NCBI RefSeq assembly: GCF_014695725.1
Contig: NZ_JACJOU010000017.1
Location: forward strand, 85,174-149,173
Reading direction: 5' to 3'
Length of the DNA stretch: 64,000 nucleotides
Origin: Microcoleus sp. FACHB-672
Lineage (GTDB): Bacteria; Cyanobacteriota; Cyanobacteriia; Cyanobacteriales; Oscillatoriaceae
Position numbers and translations under genes: made by a program
Notes under the pieces: model-generated
What the model was told of the DNA's origin: nothing
Database searches by the model: none
The model's input: only the letters and a program-made list of their open reading frames with translations
Shown: positions 8,201-16,739 of the stretch, in pieces
Position numbering within the stretch: the first letter of the stretch is position 1
Layout of the letters: every line of letters begins with the position of its first letter

Positions 8201-10275
8201 TCACGCAGTTGTTCAAGAATGGCGTCTTTTGAATTAAAAGGGGAGGAAATGCAAAAGGAGTCGCTGATCGCGCTTGTGTCTTCTCCGGTTGTTTGCTGAA
8301 GTGCCTTCGCTAGCTCTCTGCCTAGGGCAACCATCCAATCTGTGTAAACTCGCAGCACCACCGGCAAGGCGACGCGATCGCCGATTGCTCGCTGCTGCAA
8401 CGCAGGTACTAAGCCGGCGTTGACTAAGGAGGATTTGCCGACGCCAGAGGTTCCGTAGATAACCGTCAGCTTATAATCATTGCGACCCATCCGTTCGATT
8501 AAGCGCTCAATATCCTGCCGGCGTGCCGCAACTGCCAATTCTGGAGCGACGCCAAGGCTGAGCGCTGCATCGTCTAAGCCTGGGTTAATTGCCTGTCGCT
8601 GGGGTTGCACTTGGCCGGCACCGATGAAAGCCCGCAACCCGTACTGATGCTCGATTTCCCGTTGCTGTTTTTTAATTAAGAAAGCATTTAAATACTGACC
8701 TTGCTTAAAATAAAGCGATCTCAGCTCCTCCATGATGCGAATGTAAAGCTGGGGATCGGGGCAGTGCTGCGCCAGTGCCACTCTCGCCTGTTCCAGGTAG
8801 GTAATGGCAACGCGTTCACCATTGACGTGAACCTTTTGCCGGGAAAGGGGCAGCCACTGTGTCGCCGCTTCCAGGCGTAGCGCCTGCGCTAGCAAAAACA
8901 GATATAAGGCTTGATGCTGGTGCTGTTTTACCGCTGCTGAGGCCAAAATCTCTAGGGCTTGCTGAGCCGCCCATTTGGCATCCCGTGCTTGTTTATTGGC
9001 ATTGCGGACTTGCTGAGTCGCCCATTTGGCATCGATTTGGCCTTCAGTTACTTTGGACAGTTGTAAGGCTTCCTCGGCTTTTTTCACACACACTTCAGCC
9101 AGAAAGCCATAATCCTGCGCGAGCTGCACCGGCTTGTCCTCGGTATAATGCAGGATTAGTGCTTTTTGGGCGAGTTTGTGCAACTGCTCCCATGCTTCCA
9201 AACGCCGCAGAACTTCACCGAGATGGTTGATAAATTTTGAGATTAAATCGGGCCGGTTCCCCCGCTCAAAGACATCTAAACATTGTTGTAAATAACGCCT
9301 TGCCTTATTCCAGTGCTGCCGGCTCTCGGCTCGTTCCCGTTCGGCTTTGCGGCAATAACACAAACCGATATGAAATAAGACAACGCCTTGCCGTTCTATG
9401 AAATATTGGATTAGCAGGAAATGCTGTTGCGCTCGCCGGCTTCGTTTGATATGTCTCCATCTACCTTGCTGCCAAAACCCTAAGCTTTGCTTGAAGTAGT
9501 TTAAGGCTAAATCGAAATTGTCATTGGCATAAGAATCCAAACCGAGAACAAATTGTACACCGGCATCAATTGCCGGTTCTAAGCGAACCCCGCGTGCTAG
9601 CAAATCCCGCTGGGCCAATTCGAGTTCATGCCGATCTGGAGAACGTTCAGCCGGCATTCGTGTACTGCTACCGGCTAGAAGAATTCTCGTGAACTCTGCC
9701 TCTGCCGGTTTCCGCAAAATGTGGATTAACTCCTCACAAGCGATTTCAAATTTAATCGAGGTTGCAGCCCAGCTTTTAAAATCGGCAGCCAAGCGCACCA
9801 GCTTTTGCAAAAGAACATCATTAACCCACAACACCAAAGGGAACGGAAAATTTTTGCGAAATTCCTCCCTTACTTGGTTGGTAGAAGCCAGCACTCGCTC
9901 GATTTCTGTGACTGACTCCAAGCCGAAAATCATTAATGCTTGCGGGTTTTCATTTGCAAGCAAATCCCGGATTGTTGTGTAAAGAGTTGTAACAAACTGA
10001 GGCAGGACAAGCTCTCGAACATTCAGCACCGGCATTTGACAGCCTTGAGTCTGGCCGTACTCTTCGCTGTTAAGAAATTCCCGTAGCCGGTTTGCCATGC
10101 GCTCTTGCAGAACTGCATAGTTGCATCGGACAAAAATCAGCGTAAATTGGCCGGCAGAAAGAGTGAGCGCCCTCGCCAAAATTTTCACTGAACGCTCGTT
10201 GTACGCGTCCGTATATTCCAATGGGTGCGGGTCAGTCATCGTTAAATGTTTCGCTGCTGCCAAAGCTGATTGCAT
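5224..10275 (-). CDS. STAND NTPase with TPR-like region and 14 WD40 repeats
   Basis: The 1683-residue protein has four parts. Residues 1-200 are an NTPase-like domain without an obvious P-loop. A TPR-like helical region follows to about 560. A STAND ATPase comes next, with its P-loop at about 604-612 (YGTSGVGKSSLVNAGL) and Walker B in LIFDQFEEFFF. A single transmembrane segment at about 967-989 precedes 14 WD40 repeats from about 1065 to 1655. The repeats follow the pattern GHSDxVxxVSFSPDGQLIAS and end in KLW; 14 blades would make two seven-bladed propellers. Such proteins are molecular switches: WD40 units sense a ligand, the ATPase oligomerises, and an N-terminal part signals. The ligand and output are unknown. 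An ATG at 10239 is an alternative start. Confidence 0.88.
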   Translation of the reverse strand: MQSALAAAKHLTMTDPHPLEYTDAYNERSVKILARALTLSAGQFTLIFVRCNYAVLQERMANRLREFLNSEEYGQTQGCQMPVLNVRELVLPQFVTTLYTTIRDLLANENPQALMIFGLESVTEIERVLASTNQVREEFRKNFPFPLVLWVNDVLLQKLVRLAADFKSWAATSIKFEIACEELIHILRKPAEAEFTRILLAGSSTRMPAERSPDRHELELAQRDLLARGVRLEPAIDAGVQFVLGLDSYANDNFDLALNYFKQSLGFWQQGRWRHIKRSRRAQQHFLLIQYFIERQGVVLFHIGLCYCRKAERERAESRQHWNKARRYLQQCLDVFERGNRPDLISKFINHLGEVLRRLEAWEQLHKLAQKALILHYTEDKPVQLAQDYGFLAEVCVKKAEEALQLSKVTEGQIDAKWATQQVRNANKQARDAKWAAQQALEILASAAVKQHQHQALYLFLLAQALRLEAATQWLPLSRQKVHVNGERVAITYLEQARVALAQHCPDPQLYIRIMEELRSLYFKQGQYLNAFLIKKQQREIEHQYGLRAFIGAGQVQPQRQAINPGLDDAALSLGVAPELAVAARRQDIERLIERMGRNDYKLTVIYGTSGVGKSSLVNAGLVPALQQRAIGDRVALPVVLRVYTDWMVALGRELAKALQQTTGEDTSAISDSFCISSPFNSKDAILEQLRENADRNRLTVLIFDQFEEFFFVDQFPINRRPFFEFLRDCLNSPFVKVILSLREDYLHYLLEYECFNDLNLDAIDNNILDREIRYPIKNFSEPEAKEVLKSLTEGSQFYLEEALIDALVKNLLSERETVRPIELQVVGAQLQEDKITTLEQYRSLDDDNPKAKLVQRSLKQVIGDCGQENEEAAWTVLFSLTDAEGRRPLKTKHDLAAALTFKANKLNLILEILVGSGLVFHHREEPADHYQLVHDYLVDFIHQEYKSREQLQQREQLKRSETQKLLFAGAGGLFLLLAFFTCGFWLRAEALKQKAETLKQEAEIAETKANLKAHVNNSEYLFNTHQEFDALIESLWARKTLESVAQPQPDNRIRVVTALQQAVYGVRERNRLQGHRDSIWSVSFSPDGQLLASGGNEHTVKLWSRDGREINVFSGHSDSVTRVSFSPDGQLVASASRDKTVKIWKLDGTLVTTMNGHGDRVYSVNFSPDGQRVVTGSHDKTVKIWKLDGTLITTLTGHSGPVEWVCFSPDGQLIASASDDKTVKLWKLDGTTVKTLKGHSDWVMAVSFSPQGNLLATAGKDTTVKLWKPDGTLVNTFIGHKKAVYSLSFSRDSKLIATASDDQTVKLWQMDGTLLKTLEGHSGRVTGVSFSPDGELIATGSLDKTVKLWATYDTKPATLKDHSDRVTSISFSPDGRLIATGSRDKTVKLWLRNTIGQLQKTPYKTLTGHTNRIISVSFSPDGQTIASASLDNTVKLWNREGELLKTLSGRDAFYSVSFSPNGQLLATGSHDQTVKLWTRRGELLKIFTGHSERVNSVRFSPDGRLIASASDDKTVKLWNLQGKLLRTLGGEHGHRSYVTSVSFSPNGQLIATGSWDNTVKLWPINGSPPKTLLKGYSDSVTSVVFSPDGQTVASAGWDSRVKLWSLDGTLLKALKEQNSGILDISFSPDGKVLASAHEDKTVILWNLDLNDLVRRACDLLHDYFQTSSNVTESERLLCDTKS

Positions 10276-11036
10276 ACTTCAAACTGCACCCTATATATTC
10301 ACGTAATGCTGTGGGCATACGTTGATGTTAAGAGCATAGGATTAACACTAAAACACGACTCTTCACGCCGGGGCGAATGTCTTTTATTTTAGAAGTTCGC
10401 GAACACGCTTTGCGCTTATGCTCGCAGCCTTGCGCGTGTCTTCTCAAAGCGTCGCGGTCTTTCAAAACTCAACCGCACTGCAAAGCACGTGTTTAACCTT
10501 CTAAGTGAATCTAACCTCACTCAATGGGCGCTCTCAGAAAAATCAGCCCTGCGCTAGATTTCACATTGAGTTTTTTCCGCATTTACATCATCCAATGGGG
10601 TGGGTATCTAAAGTGAATCCCCCTTAGGGAGGATTTTTAATAGATGAGGGGGATAATAAGTTGCTTGCCATACCTCCAAAGCTTTGCCGCTAAACACGTT
10701 GACGCCAAACATCGAATGAATGATGTTTTAATCCACACAGGAGATGAGCGCAAAATTATCTCCTCGAATCGGCTCACTGGCGATTGTAACCGGCATTAAA
10801 TAAAATGCCACAGGGTGTAACATCCTAGGAGGCCGGCGGGTGCCATCCCATTTTTCTGACCGAGCGCAAAATCTCGATTCTGAAGATGGGGGGGGATAAA
10901 TGGAGAGCATCCCATTTTTGTAAACTTGTCTTGTGGGCAAGATGGCCACTTGTCATCATCTGTGGCAGCAAGATGCTCCCACTCCAAGAGTTCGGCAAAT
11001 CCCAGATGCACCCGATAAATGATTGGCCCCCATTCC

Positions 11037-11056
11037 CCAATTCCCCACCGGCCACT
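11037..11056 (+). repeat. Short C-rich intergenic repeat (CCCCATTCCCC type)
   Basis: Degenerate copies of the heptamer CCCCATT/CCCCAAT stand in tandem. The same motif recurs at 12258-12284, 31240-31263 and 32846-32865, and inverted at 22219-22251. It is a short tandemly repeated sequence of the kind known from cyanobacterial intergenic DNA. Confidence 0.6.
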
Positions 11057-11179
11057 CATTTGTAGCGCCGGCCAACCAAAATAGGGAAATTATTGAGCGA
11101 GTTGTAAAATTATCCCGATTAACCCTCTACACCTTAGAAAAACCACATATATACCGAAAGACCTATACCGAACACTCTA

Positions 11180-11220
11180 AATTCCCCTGGCTGAGATCGG
11201 CCAGGGGAATTATATTTTTT
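11180..11220 (+). terminator. Strong intrinsic terminator with no gene upstream
   Basis: The arms AATTCCCCTGGC (11180-11191) and its exact complement (11200-11211) make a 12-bp stem with an 8-base loop. The run ATATTTTTT follows. This is a textbook rho-independent terminator on the plus strand. No protein gene on that strand ends nearby, so it may end a small RNA. It could also work weakly in the other direction. Confidence 0.75.
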
Positions 11221-11434
11221 AACGGATCGATATTGATCGCAACGTTGTATCACGAAAGTCGAAAATAATCCCGCCTAGCCGCGCCGGCTTGCCTTGTTAG
11301 GCCACTTGGGCAAGTGTCACAAGCCCCCTCAACCGGCCAACCTATGAAGCCTGCGTAACTGTCACAAACTGGCAGAAACAAGGCAAAAAACTTATCCAGG
11401 ATCAAAGTAACCCTTCATCGCTGAGGTTACTGGA

Positions 11435-12208
11435 ATGTATTTAAGCTTTTTCACCAGTTTTAGTGCTGGATTCGCTGTTTTGCTACTGCTAGCCTTTGGG
11501 TTACTGCAATGGTTGCACATCCCCGCCGGCAGCATTCTCGACTGGGTGATTGGCGGGGCGAGTTTTTGGTGGTTGGTAGTGATTGTCACCGTGCCTTGGA
11601 ATGTCCATTTTCAGGCTAAAGAAGTTTTAGCAGAAGCGGAGCGATCCATTGAAAAAGGAATAGTCGTAGATGAAAAGCAAGTGAAGTATGTCAACCGTTT
11701 AGCTTCGCGTTCGCTTCTCGTCGCCATTGCACTGCATCTGCTTTCAGCCATCGGACTCTACACTTTGGCGATCACCGGCATCAGTGCGGTTGGCTATGTC
11801 AGTTCCGGTGCCGCCTTACTCCTAACCCTTCTCAGGCCGGCAGTCAGAGCTTATGAGTATTTAGCCGCACGTCTGCGTGCGATCGGTCAAGAAGTACAGT
11901 ATCCCCGCGAAGACGTTATGAATTTGCGCCAGCGCGTCATAACTTTGGAGTCAACCGTCGAGCAACTGCAAGAGCAACTGAACCCCGAAAATCCTACGTC
12001 TTGGGTCTCCACCCAAGAGCGCCAATCCCAAGCGACTCGTAACGATCTAACTGGCGTTGCGGCCTCTTTAGAACAGCTCCGAGTCACAAATCAGGCTGAG
12101 CATGACCGGCTAGCCAGAGAATCGCAAAATGCGATCGCCCAGCTCAGCACAGACGGCCAATTTCTCGACCACGTTCGGGAAATTATTCGGTTTTTTAAGA
12201 CAGCTTAG
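11435..12208 (+). CDS. Membrane protein with C-terminal coiled coil, unknown function
   Basis: I do not recognise this 257-residue protein. It starts with two hydrophobic helices (about residues 5-27 and 34-54), then a short hydrophilic stretch, then two more membrane segments at about 90-130. From about 160 it is a heptad-rich coiled coil (LRQRVITLESTVEQLQEQL and a second helix to the end). This suggests an inner-membrane anchor with a cytoplasmic rod that may bind a partner. It stands alone on the plus strand, with convergent genes beyond it. Its stop codon TAG lies inside a dispersed repeat that fills the space to the next gene. Confidence 0.75.
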   Translation: MYLSFFTSFSAGFAVLLLLAFGLLQWLHIPAGSILDWVIGGASFWWLVVIVTVPWNVHFQAKEVLAEAERSIEKGIVVDEKQVKYVNRLASRSLLVAIALHLLSAIGLYTLAITGISAVGYVSSGAALLLTLLRPAVRAYEYLAARLRAIGQEVQYPREDVMNLRQRVITLESTVEQLQEQLNPENPTSWVSTQERQSQATRNDLTGVAASLEQLRVTNQAEHDRLARESQNAIAQLSTDGQFLDHVREIIRFFKTA

Positions 12209-12284
12209 GGGAGTGCTGAGTCCGGAGTGGGAAAGTGGGAGAAAAGTTTCTCCTCTAATGCCCCATTCCCCATTCCCCATTCCC
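12207..12284 (+). repeat. Composite intergenic repeat, copy 1
   Basis: The element starts with TAGGGGAGTGCTGAGT, continues through GGAGTGGGAAAGTGGGAGA, and ends in three tandem CCCCATT units. Its first bases are the stop codon of the upstream gene, and its end touches the stop of the convergent amidase gene. Similar copies follow ureE (31188-31263) and the aldehyde dehydrogenase gene (22215-22304, inverted). Confidence 0.6.
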
Positions 12285-13675
12285 TATAACAGCCCTGCTG
12301 ACTCATACAAACGTCTGAGGAGAGCAGTGATCTTCGCACCATATTCTAAATTTGCTGCCCAGCGTCCGCTCAGCTGGTCTACCAAAGGGGCAACCCCTCG
12401 CGTGACAAAGCGAAACCTGGGATCGACGATTTCCTGAACAATAGGCTCTGTAGAGGCATAAGCTTTTAGATGCTGGATCTGTGCTCTGACACCTATTCGG
12501 GCACTGGGGAAAGAAGCTCCTTCAGCGCCGGTGCCCACTCCCCCTAAACCGGCAAAGTTATTTTGAGAAGGTTTAACACCGCTGACAAAGCGCAGAAATG
12601 CGGTTTCTAAACACATCTGACAAAACGCAATATCATAATTGACGCCCTCAATACTAGCTTCCTCCCTATAAAGTTTGGGGATATCTGGAAACTGGTTAAG
12701 GGCAGCTTCATTGTTGGCTTTGAGAAACATGATCAGCTGCACTTCGGTGGTGTTGCCATGCCCCATGATCTTATCGAGCTGGCCTGCACACACATTCAAA
12801 ATTGAACGAAGACTGACGGTGCGAGTAGAAGAGTCCCAATTTAAAGAGATATTGAAATCTCGCAGTTCAACTGCTCTGAGATAAACAATATTTCTGTAGG
12901 TAACGCGGCGGACTTGGCTGGCTCTTGTCAGATCGATTCCCAAACTATCGATTAAATCAATTGGAACGTAGGCATTGCCGTTAATAAGGATGCCCTTCTC
13001 TCCGTATAGCTGGCCGTTAATATTGATATTGCAAAATGGATAAGTTTCTGCCGGCGTTGGGGTTGGAATTGGCACTGGAGTTGGAACTGGCGTTGGCGTT
13101 GGCGTTGGCAAGGTCGTTCCGCGCACCCACGCCGCCAGTCCGTCTGCAATTCCTAAAGCTATATCCCGGCGTCGATTTTGGATCAGATATCGGTCATCTG
13201 GATTGGTGAGAAAGCCAACTTGCATCAGCATTGACGGAATAATAATTCCCCGACAAAAAGCCGAACTCCCCAGCTCGGTGGTTGTATCCGGCCTAGCGCC
13301 GCGACCGGGCAATTGAGGCAGCCGCCGTAGCAGTCCCAACAGCAGCAGTTCTGCGTCTGCTTTGCGCTGTTCGTTATTGGCGATGTAAAAAACGCTCGCA
13401 CCTCTAGTTACTGGATTGAAATAAGCATCGGCATGAATTTCTATGGCAACATCACCCGGACGCTGACGAGCGTTGATCCATTCAATGGTCTGTTTCATAC
13501 TCAGATCGTCCGGTACAGCCAGGGCTTCTAAATTGCGAGAGCGCAACTCTGTTATCACCAGATCGCGCAGCGAAATCATTTCTCTGGCTTCTGTTGTATT
13601 ACCGGCTATTGCGCCCGGATCGAAAATTTGCCCCTCATAACCCCCGTGGCCGGCTGAAATAAAAACTCGTCCCAT
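12284..13675 (-). CDS. N-acetylmuramoyl-L-alanine amidase with glucosaminidase-like C-terminus
   Basis: The 463-residue cell-wall hydrolase begins with an Amidase_3 domain: zinc ligands His10 (SAGHGG), Glu29 and His81 (EIHADAYF). A Pro/Thr linker follows (PTPTPTPVPTP, about residues 192-215), then a small beta-rich domain resembling copper-amine-oxidase-like stalks, then a glucosaminidase-like domain (FCQMCLETAFLRF, QNNFAGLGG). The two enzymatic parts would cut the stem peptide from MurNAc and the glycan chain. No signal peptide is visible, as the protein opens directly with the first strand of the amidase fold. The catalytic Glu usual in the E-x-GF-x-(S/T)N motif is Gln152 here. I chose the ATG at 13675; a TTG two codons earlier is weaker. 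Confidence 0.85.
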   Translation of the reverse strand: MGRVFISAGHGGYEGQIFDPGAIAGNTTEAREMISLRDLVITELRSRNLEALAVPDDLSMKQTIEWINARQRPGDVAIEIHADAYFNPVTRGASVFYIANNEQRKADAELLLLGLLRRLPQLPGRGARPDTTTELGSSAFCRGIIIPSMLMQVGFLTNPDDRYLIQNRRRDIALGIADGLAAWVRGTTLPTPTPTPVPTPVPIPTPTPAETYPFCNININGQLYGEKGILINGNAYVPIDLIDSLGIDLTRASQVRRVTYRNIVYLRAVELRDFNISLNWDSSTRTVSLRSILNVCAGQLDKIMGHGNTTEVQLIMFLKANNEAALNQFPDIPKLYREEASIEGVNYDIAFCQMCLETAFLRFVSGVKPSQNNFAGLGGVGTGAEGASFPSARIGVRAQIQHLKAYASTEPIVQEIVDPRFRFVTRGVAPLVDQLSGRWAANLEYGAKITALLRRLYESAGLL

Positions 13676-13952
13676 GTGCAATTCTTGTCCTAAAGATAGA
13701 AGTATTTGATATCAAGCAATTACGATAATGGATTCTGACGTTTCTAGGTTAACCGAGCTGTGACCTAGTTTTATACGAATACCCCGTTGCATTTACACTC
13801 ACAGGCACTTTCGCAACTCTGGCTAGCTGATAAGCCTGTCTATATTCCCAATCCAGCCGACAAAATTTCGCCATCGATTTTGGTTTCTGAACATTTGTTA
13901 GCCTGTAACTGAACAAATTCGCAGAATCACGTCCCATCAAACCGGACTATAT

Positions 13953-15374
13953 ATGCGTAAAACCAAAATTATCTGCACCCTTGGCCCCGCTAGTTCCGAT
14001 TACGAGACGATTAAAGCAATGGTTGAGGCCGGCATGGATGTCGCCCGCCTCAACTTTTCTCATGGAGCATACGCAACCCACGAGAAAAACATTCACCTCT
14101 TGCAGGAAGTCTCTGCTGAACTCAATCGTCCTCTAGCCATTCTCCAAGATTTACAAGGCCCGAAAATACGGGTGGGAGACATGGAAGAAGGGTCCATTCT
14201 CAGAGCCGGTGAGAAAACTGTGATCACCATGAATGAAGTCACCGGCACCGCAGAGCGATTTAGTTCCACCTATAAGGGACTCGCCTCCGATGTTAAGGAG
14301 GGAGAACCCTTGCTCATTAATGATGGACTGCTTAGCCTTCGGGTGGACAAAGTGGCCGGCAGTGAAATTTATGCAACCGTGATTCATGGTGGACCCTTGG
14401 AAAGTCACAAGGGGATTAACCTGAGTCAATCTTCGATCTCGACTCCTGCTTTAACAGACAAAGACATCGAAGACTTAAATTTTGGCTTGAGCCAAAATGT
14501 TGATTATGTGGCGCTTTCCTTTGTTCGGGAAGCTTCGGATATCAAAGAAGTTAAAGGTGCCGTTAAGCGCAAGGACAAAGCAACGAATGTGGTTGCTAAG
14601 GTGGAACGTCACGAAGCGGTAGAAGAACTCGAAGGCATTGTCGATGCTGCTGATGTGGTGATGGTAGCGCGAGGGGACTTGGGTGTGGAAATGCCCTTGG
14701 AACAGGTTCCTATTATCCAAAAGTCGATTATTGAAATGTGCCACAGCCATCTGAAGCCGGTGATCACGGCGACTCAGATGTTAGAGTCAATGATTTACAA
14801 CCCCCGGCCCACTCGTGCCGAGGTTTCTGACGTCGCAAATGCCATCATTGATGGGACAGATGCGATTATGCTTTCCGGAGAGACGGCAGTTGGGCGCTAC
14901 CCAGTGGAAACAGTCAAAACAATGGCCCGAATTGCGGAAACGGTAGAGGCACGGTTAGTTCGCTCTACCAAGTACCTCAACGGAGTCAAGGATTTGGAGA
15001 TGTCCAACTCTGTGGCCCATGCGGCTTGTCAGTTAGCAGAAGATTTAAAGGCAAAAGCGATTATCTGCTTTACAGAACATGGATTTACCGCTCGAATACT
15101 GTCTAAATACCGGCAGCCAATTCCTGTCATTGCCTTAACACCTTCAGAGTTGGTGCAGCGCCGGCTGGCTCTCTATTGGGGTGTGCGAGCGCTTCTCCTT
15201 GAGCAAGTTTCTGGTACCGATCAAATGATTTGCTTAGCAGAAAACGCTGTGCTTGAAGCTGGATATGTCTCGAAGGGAGATATTGTTGTCATGACTGCCG
15301 GCTTGCCCTTGCCTTATACTGGCGTGACAAATTTAATTAAGGTTCACCGCATTGGGGAAACTCAGTTGGTTTAG
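13953..15374 (+). CDS. pyk: Pyruvate kinase
   Basis: This glycolytic enzyme converts phosphoenolpyruvate and ADP to pyruvate and ATP in the cytoplasm. The 473-residue length matches the core bacterial enzyme without the extra C-terminal PEP-utiliser domain found in some. Family landmarks are RKTKIICTLGPAS at the start, ARLNFSHG, the metal/substrate strand MVARGDLGVEMPLEQVP, and the TQMLESMI segment. The ATG at 13953 fits the family start exactly. The gene stands alone on the plus strand after a 270-base spacer. Its stop codon directly abuts the stop of the convergent DUF1338 gene, with no room for a terminator between them. Confidence 0.97.
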   Translation: MRKTKIICTLGPASSDYETIKAMVEAGMDVARLNFSHGAYATHEKNIHLLQEVSAELNRPLAILQDLQGPKIRVGDMEEGSILRAGEKTVITMNEVTGTAERFSSTYKGLASDVKEGEPLLINDGLLSLRVDKVAGSEIYATVIHGGPLESHKGINLSQSSISTPALTDKDIEDLNFGLSQNVDYVALSFVREASDIKEVKGAVKRKDKATNVVAKVERHEAVEELEGIVDAADVVMVARGDLGVEMPLEQVPIIQKSIIEMCHSHLKPVITATQMLESMIYNPRPTRAEVSDVANAIIDGTDAIMLSGETAVGRYPVETVKTMARIAETVEARLVRSTKYLNGVKDLEMSNSVAHAACQLAEDLKAKAIICFTEHGFTARILSKYRQPIPVIALTPSELVQRRLALYWGVRALLLEQVSGTDQMICLAENAVLEAGYVSKGDIVVMTAGLPLPYTGVTNLIKVHRIGETQLV

Positions 15375-16334
15375 TTATTGCTCCACTCCCTCGTCCGCAA
15401 TGCGCGTCATTTCAAATAAATTTTGGGCGTTAGGGCCGAGAAATGCTTCAAATAGTGCGGTTTGTCCGGGCGCAATTTCTATGAGGTTGCGCTCGGCTAT
15501 TTCGTAATAGGCGTATGTCCAGGGTATATAGATGATTTCTCTGCTGATATCATCTCGCACCGGCACGTTTTCTGTGATGGCTTGAGTTGCTGTCTGACGC
15601 AAACCTGTGCTTCGGTTACCTTCGATTTCGGCTTTCATGGGAACGCCTCGTTCGGTTAAGCCACGGGCTGTGGTTTCGATATTGGGGTATTGTTGGGTAT
15701 TGTGGCGGTTGATGTAGCCGGTGAAGTGGTTCACGGCATAACCATGCAGCAGCACCCAAGCTCCATATTGAGTGATTTTATTAACAGTTTCGACGGTTGA
15801 GTGTAAGGGGCGTTGCCAAGGACGAGTAAAGATTTTTTGCAGTTGATTGGCAATATTTTCCGTCTCTGCTGTGTTCATTAGAGAGGCAATTGATTGGATT
15901 TCTATTGCGAGATCGGTGGTGACAGTTTGATAAATTAATTCCGCAATGTCTGCCGGCATTTCTTCCACAATCAGTTCACTGATAAAGAGTTTGGGTAAAT
16001 CAAATTGCTCTTGCTGGGGGTGCCGGTAATGACGCGCATAAAGTTTTTGATCGGGAAAAGATAATTCTCCAGCAACGAAGTAACCCAAAGCTTCGGCAAT
16101 CTGCCCGATATATTCAATCCCTAAGTTTTTCTTGCCTTCGGGAGTTTCCACATTTAGACGCAAGGAACGGAAAGCAATGTGGTCATTGGCGACTGTGCCG
16201 CCGGCTTGCAGAATCATTTGCTGGTAGATGCCGGCATAGCTTACCCTGGCGCTGTAATCTTCCCAAAGTTTATTCCACAGCTTGCCGACTATTTCGATAT
16301 TTTTTAAGTTGGTATCAGATGAGTTGGCTATCAT
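15375..16334 (-). CDS. DUF1338 protein (2-oxoadipate dioxygenase/decarboxylase type)
   Basis: The 319-residue protein carries the DUF1338 hallmark NDHIAFRSL near residue 55, a predicted Fe(II)-ligand region, and a second conserved part with TVNKITQYGAWVLLHGYAVN. Characterised members (HglS of Pseudomonas, and plant relatives) turn 2-oxoadipate into 2-hydroxyglutarate in lysine breakdown; others are untested. In this window it sits near a class III aminotransferase gene and an aldehyde dehydrogenase gene, both on the same strand, which could supply the upstream steps (inference). The family call is firm and the substrate is not. The gene converges with pyk with no spacer. Confidence 0.85.
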   Translation of the reverse strand: MIANSSDTNLKNIEIVGKLWNKLWEDYSARVSYAGIYQQMILQAGGTVANDHIAFRSLRLNVETPEGKKNLGIEYIGQIAEALGYFVAGELSFPDQKLYARHYRHPQQEQFDLPKLFISELIVEEMPADIAELIYQTVTTDLAIEIQSIASLMNTAETENIANQLQKIFTRPWQRPLHSTVETVNKITQYGAWVLLHGYAVNHFTGYINRHNTQQYPNIETTARGLTERGVPMKAEIEGNRSTGLRQTATQAITENVPVRDDISREIIYIPWTYAYYEIAERNLIEIAPGQTALFEAFLGPNAQNLFEMTRIADEGVEQ

Positions 16335-16523
16335 TGATGCTACACTCCTTAATCTGTTATTTTTTATTTTAAAATTAAATATTAAGTTTAAGTATATTTT
16401 TAATCAAGTTAAAAATATAAAAACTCAAATCTTAAGCAAAAAAAACAATATAATCAAGCAAATTGACTTATATGGTTTTAAATATTTGGAGTTTCTGTAT
16501 CCAACTATCATCTTTGTATTAGC

Positions 16524-16556
16524 CGCAGATAAACGCAGATAAACGCAGATAAATAC
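16524..16556 (+). repeat. Tandem GCAGATAAAC repeat
   Basis: Three direct copies of GCAGATAAA(C/T) with a 10-base period lie in the 405-base spacer between the aminotransferase and DUF1338 genes. The same unit forms the arms of the large palindrome at 37004-37072. The rest of this spacer (16335-16739) is very AT-rich and shows no gene. Confidence 0.55.
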
Positions 16557-16687
16557 AGGATGCCGTCAGGTATGGGCAGATGATACTAAATTCCGGTTGG
16601 CTAAACCTCCTTTTTTAGGAGCGAAACTTTATTAACAATGGTTCATCAGTCGAAAAAGAAAACCGGCACTCTTGCGAACCGCCTTTT

Positions 16688-16712
16688 AGCCTGTGGTGAA
16701 TGACCACAGGCT
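16688..16712. terminator. Hairpin downstream of the aminotransferase gene
   Basis: AGCCTGTGGT (16688-16697) and its exact complement (16703-16712) form a 10-bp stem with a 5-base loop, 28 bases past the stop of the minus-strand aminotransferase gene. The nearest T-run lies on the plus-strand side, so it is not a classic minus-strand terminator, although it may still end or protect the transcript. Confidence 0.45.
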
Positions 16713-16739
16713 GGCTTTATGCCGTTTTTATGTATTTAC

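Larger units (their letters stand above)
10276..11434. other. Gene-poor interval
   Basis: About 1.16 kb contains no convincing protein gene. Several short reading frames between 10728 and 11268 overlap one another on both strands and resemble nothing I know. The stretch holds a GC-rich segment (10370-10470), a C-rich short repeat at 11037-11056 and a strong plus-strand terminator hairpin at 11180-11220. It may carry a non-coding transcript. Confidence 0.5.

Noticed and set aside
10728..11268. Several short open frames between the WD40 gene and 11435
   Set aside because: They overlap in three frames and on both strands, lack ribosome sites, and have no recognisable sequence.
16282..16542. An 86-residue plus-strand open frame overlapping the DUF1338 start
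   Set aside because: It is made of very AT-rich spacer and overlaps the start of a real gene.
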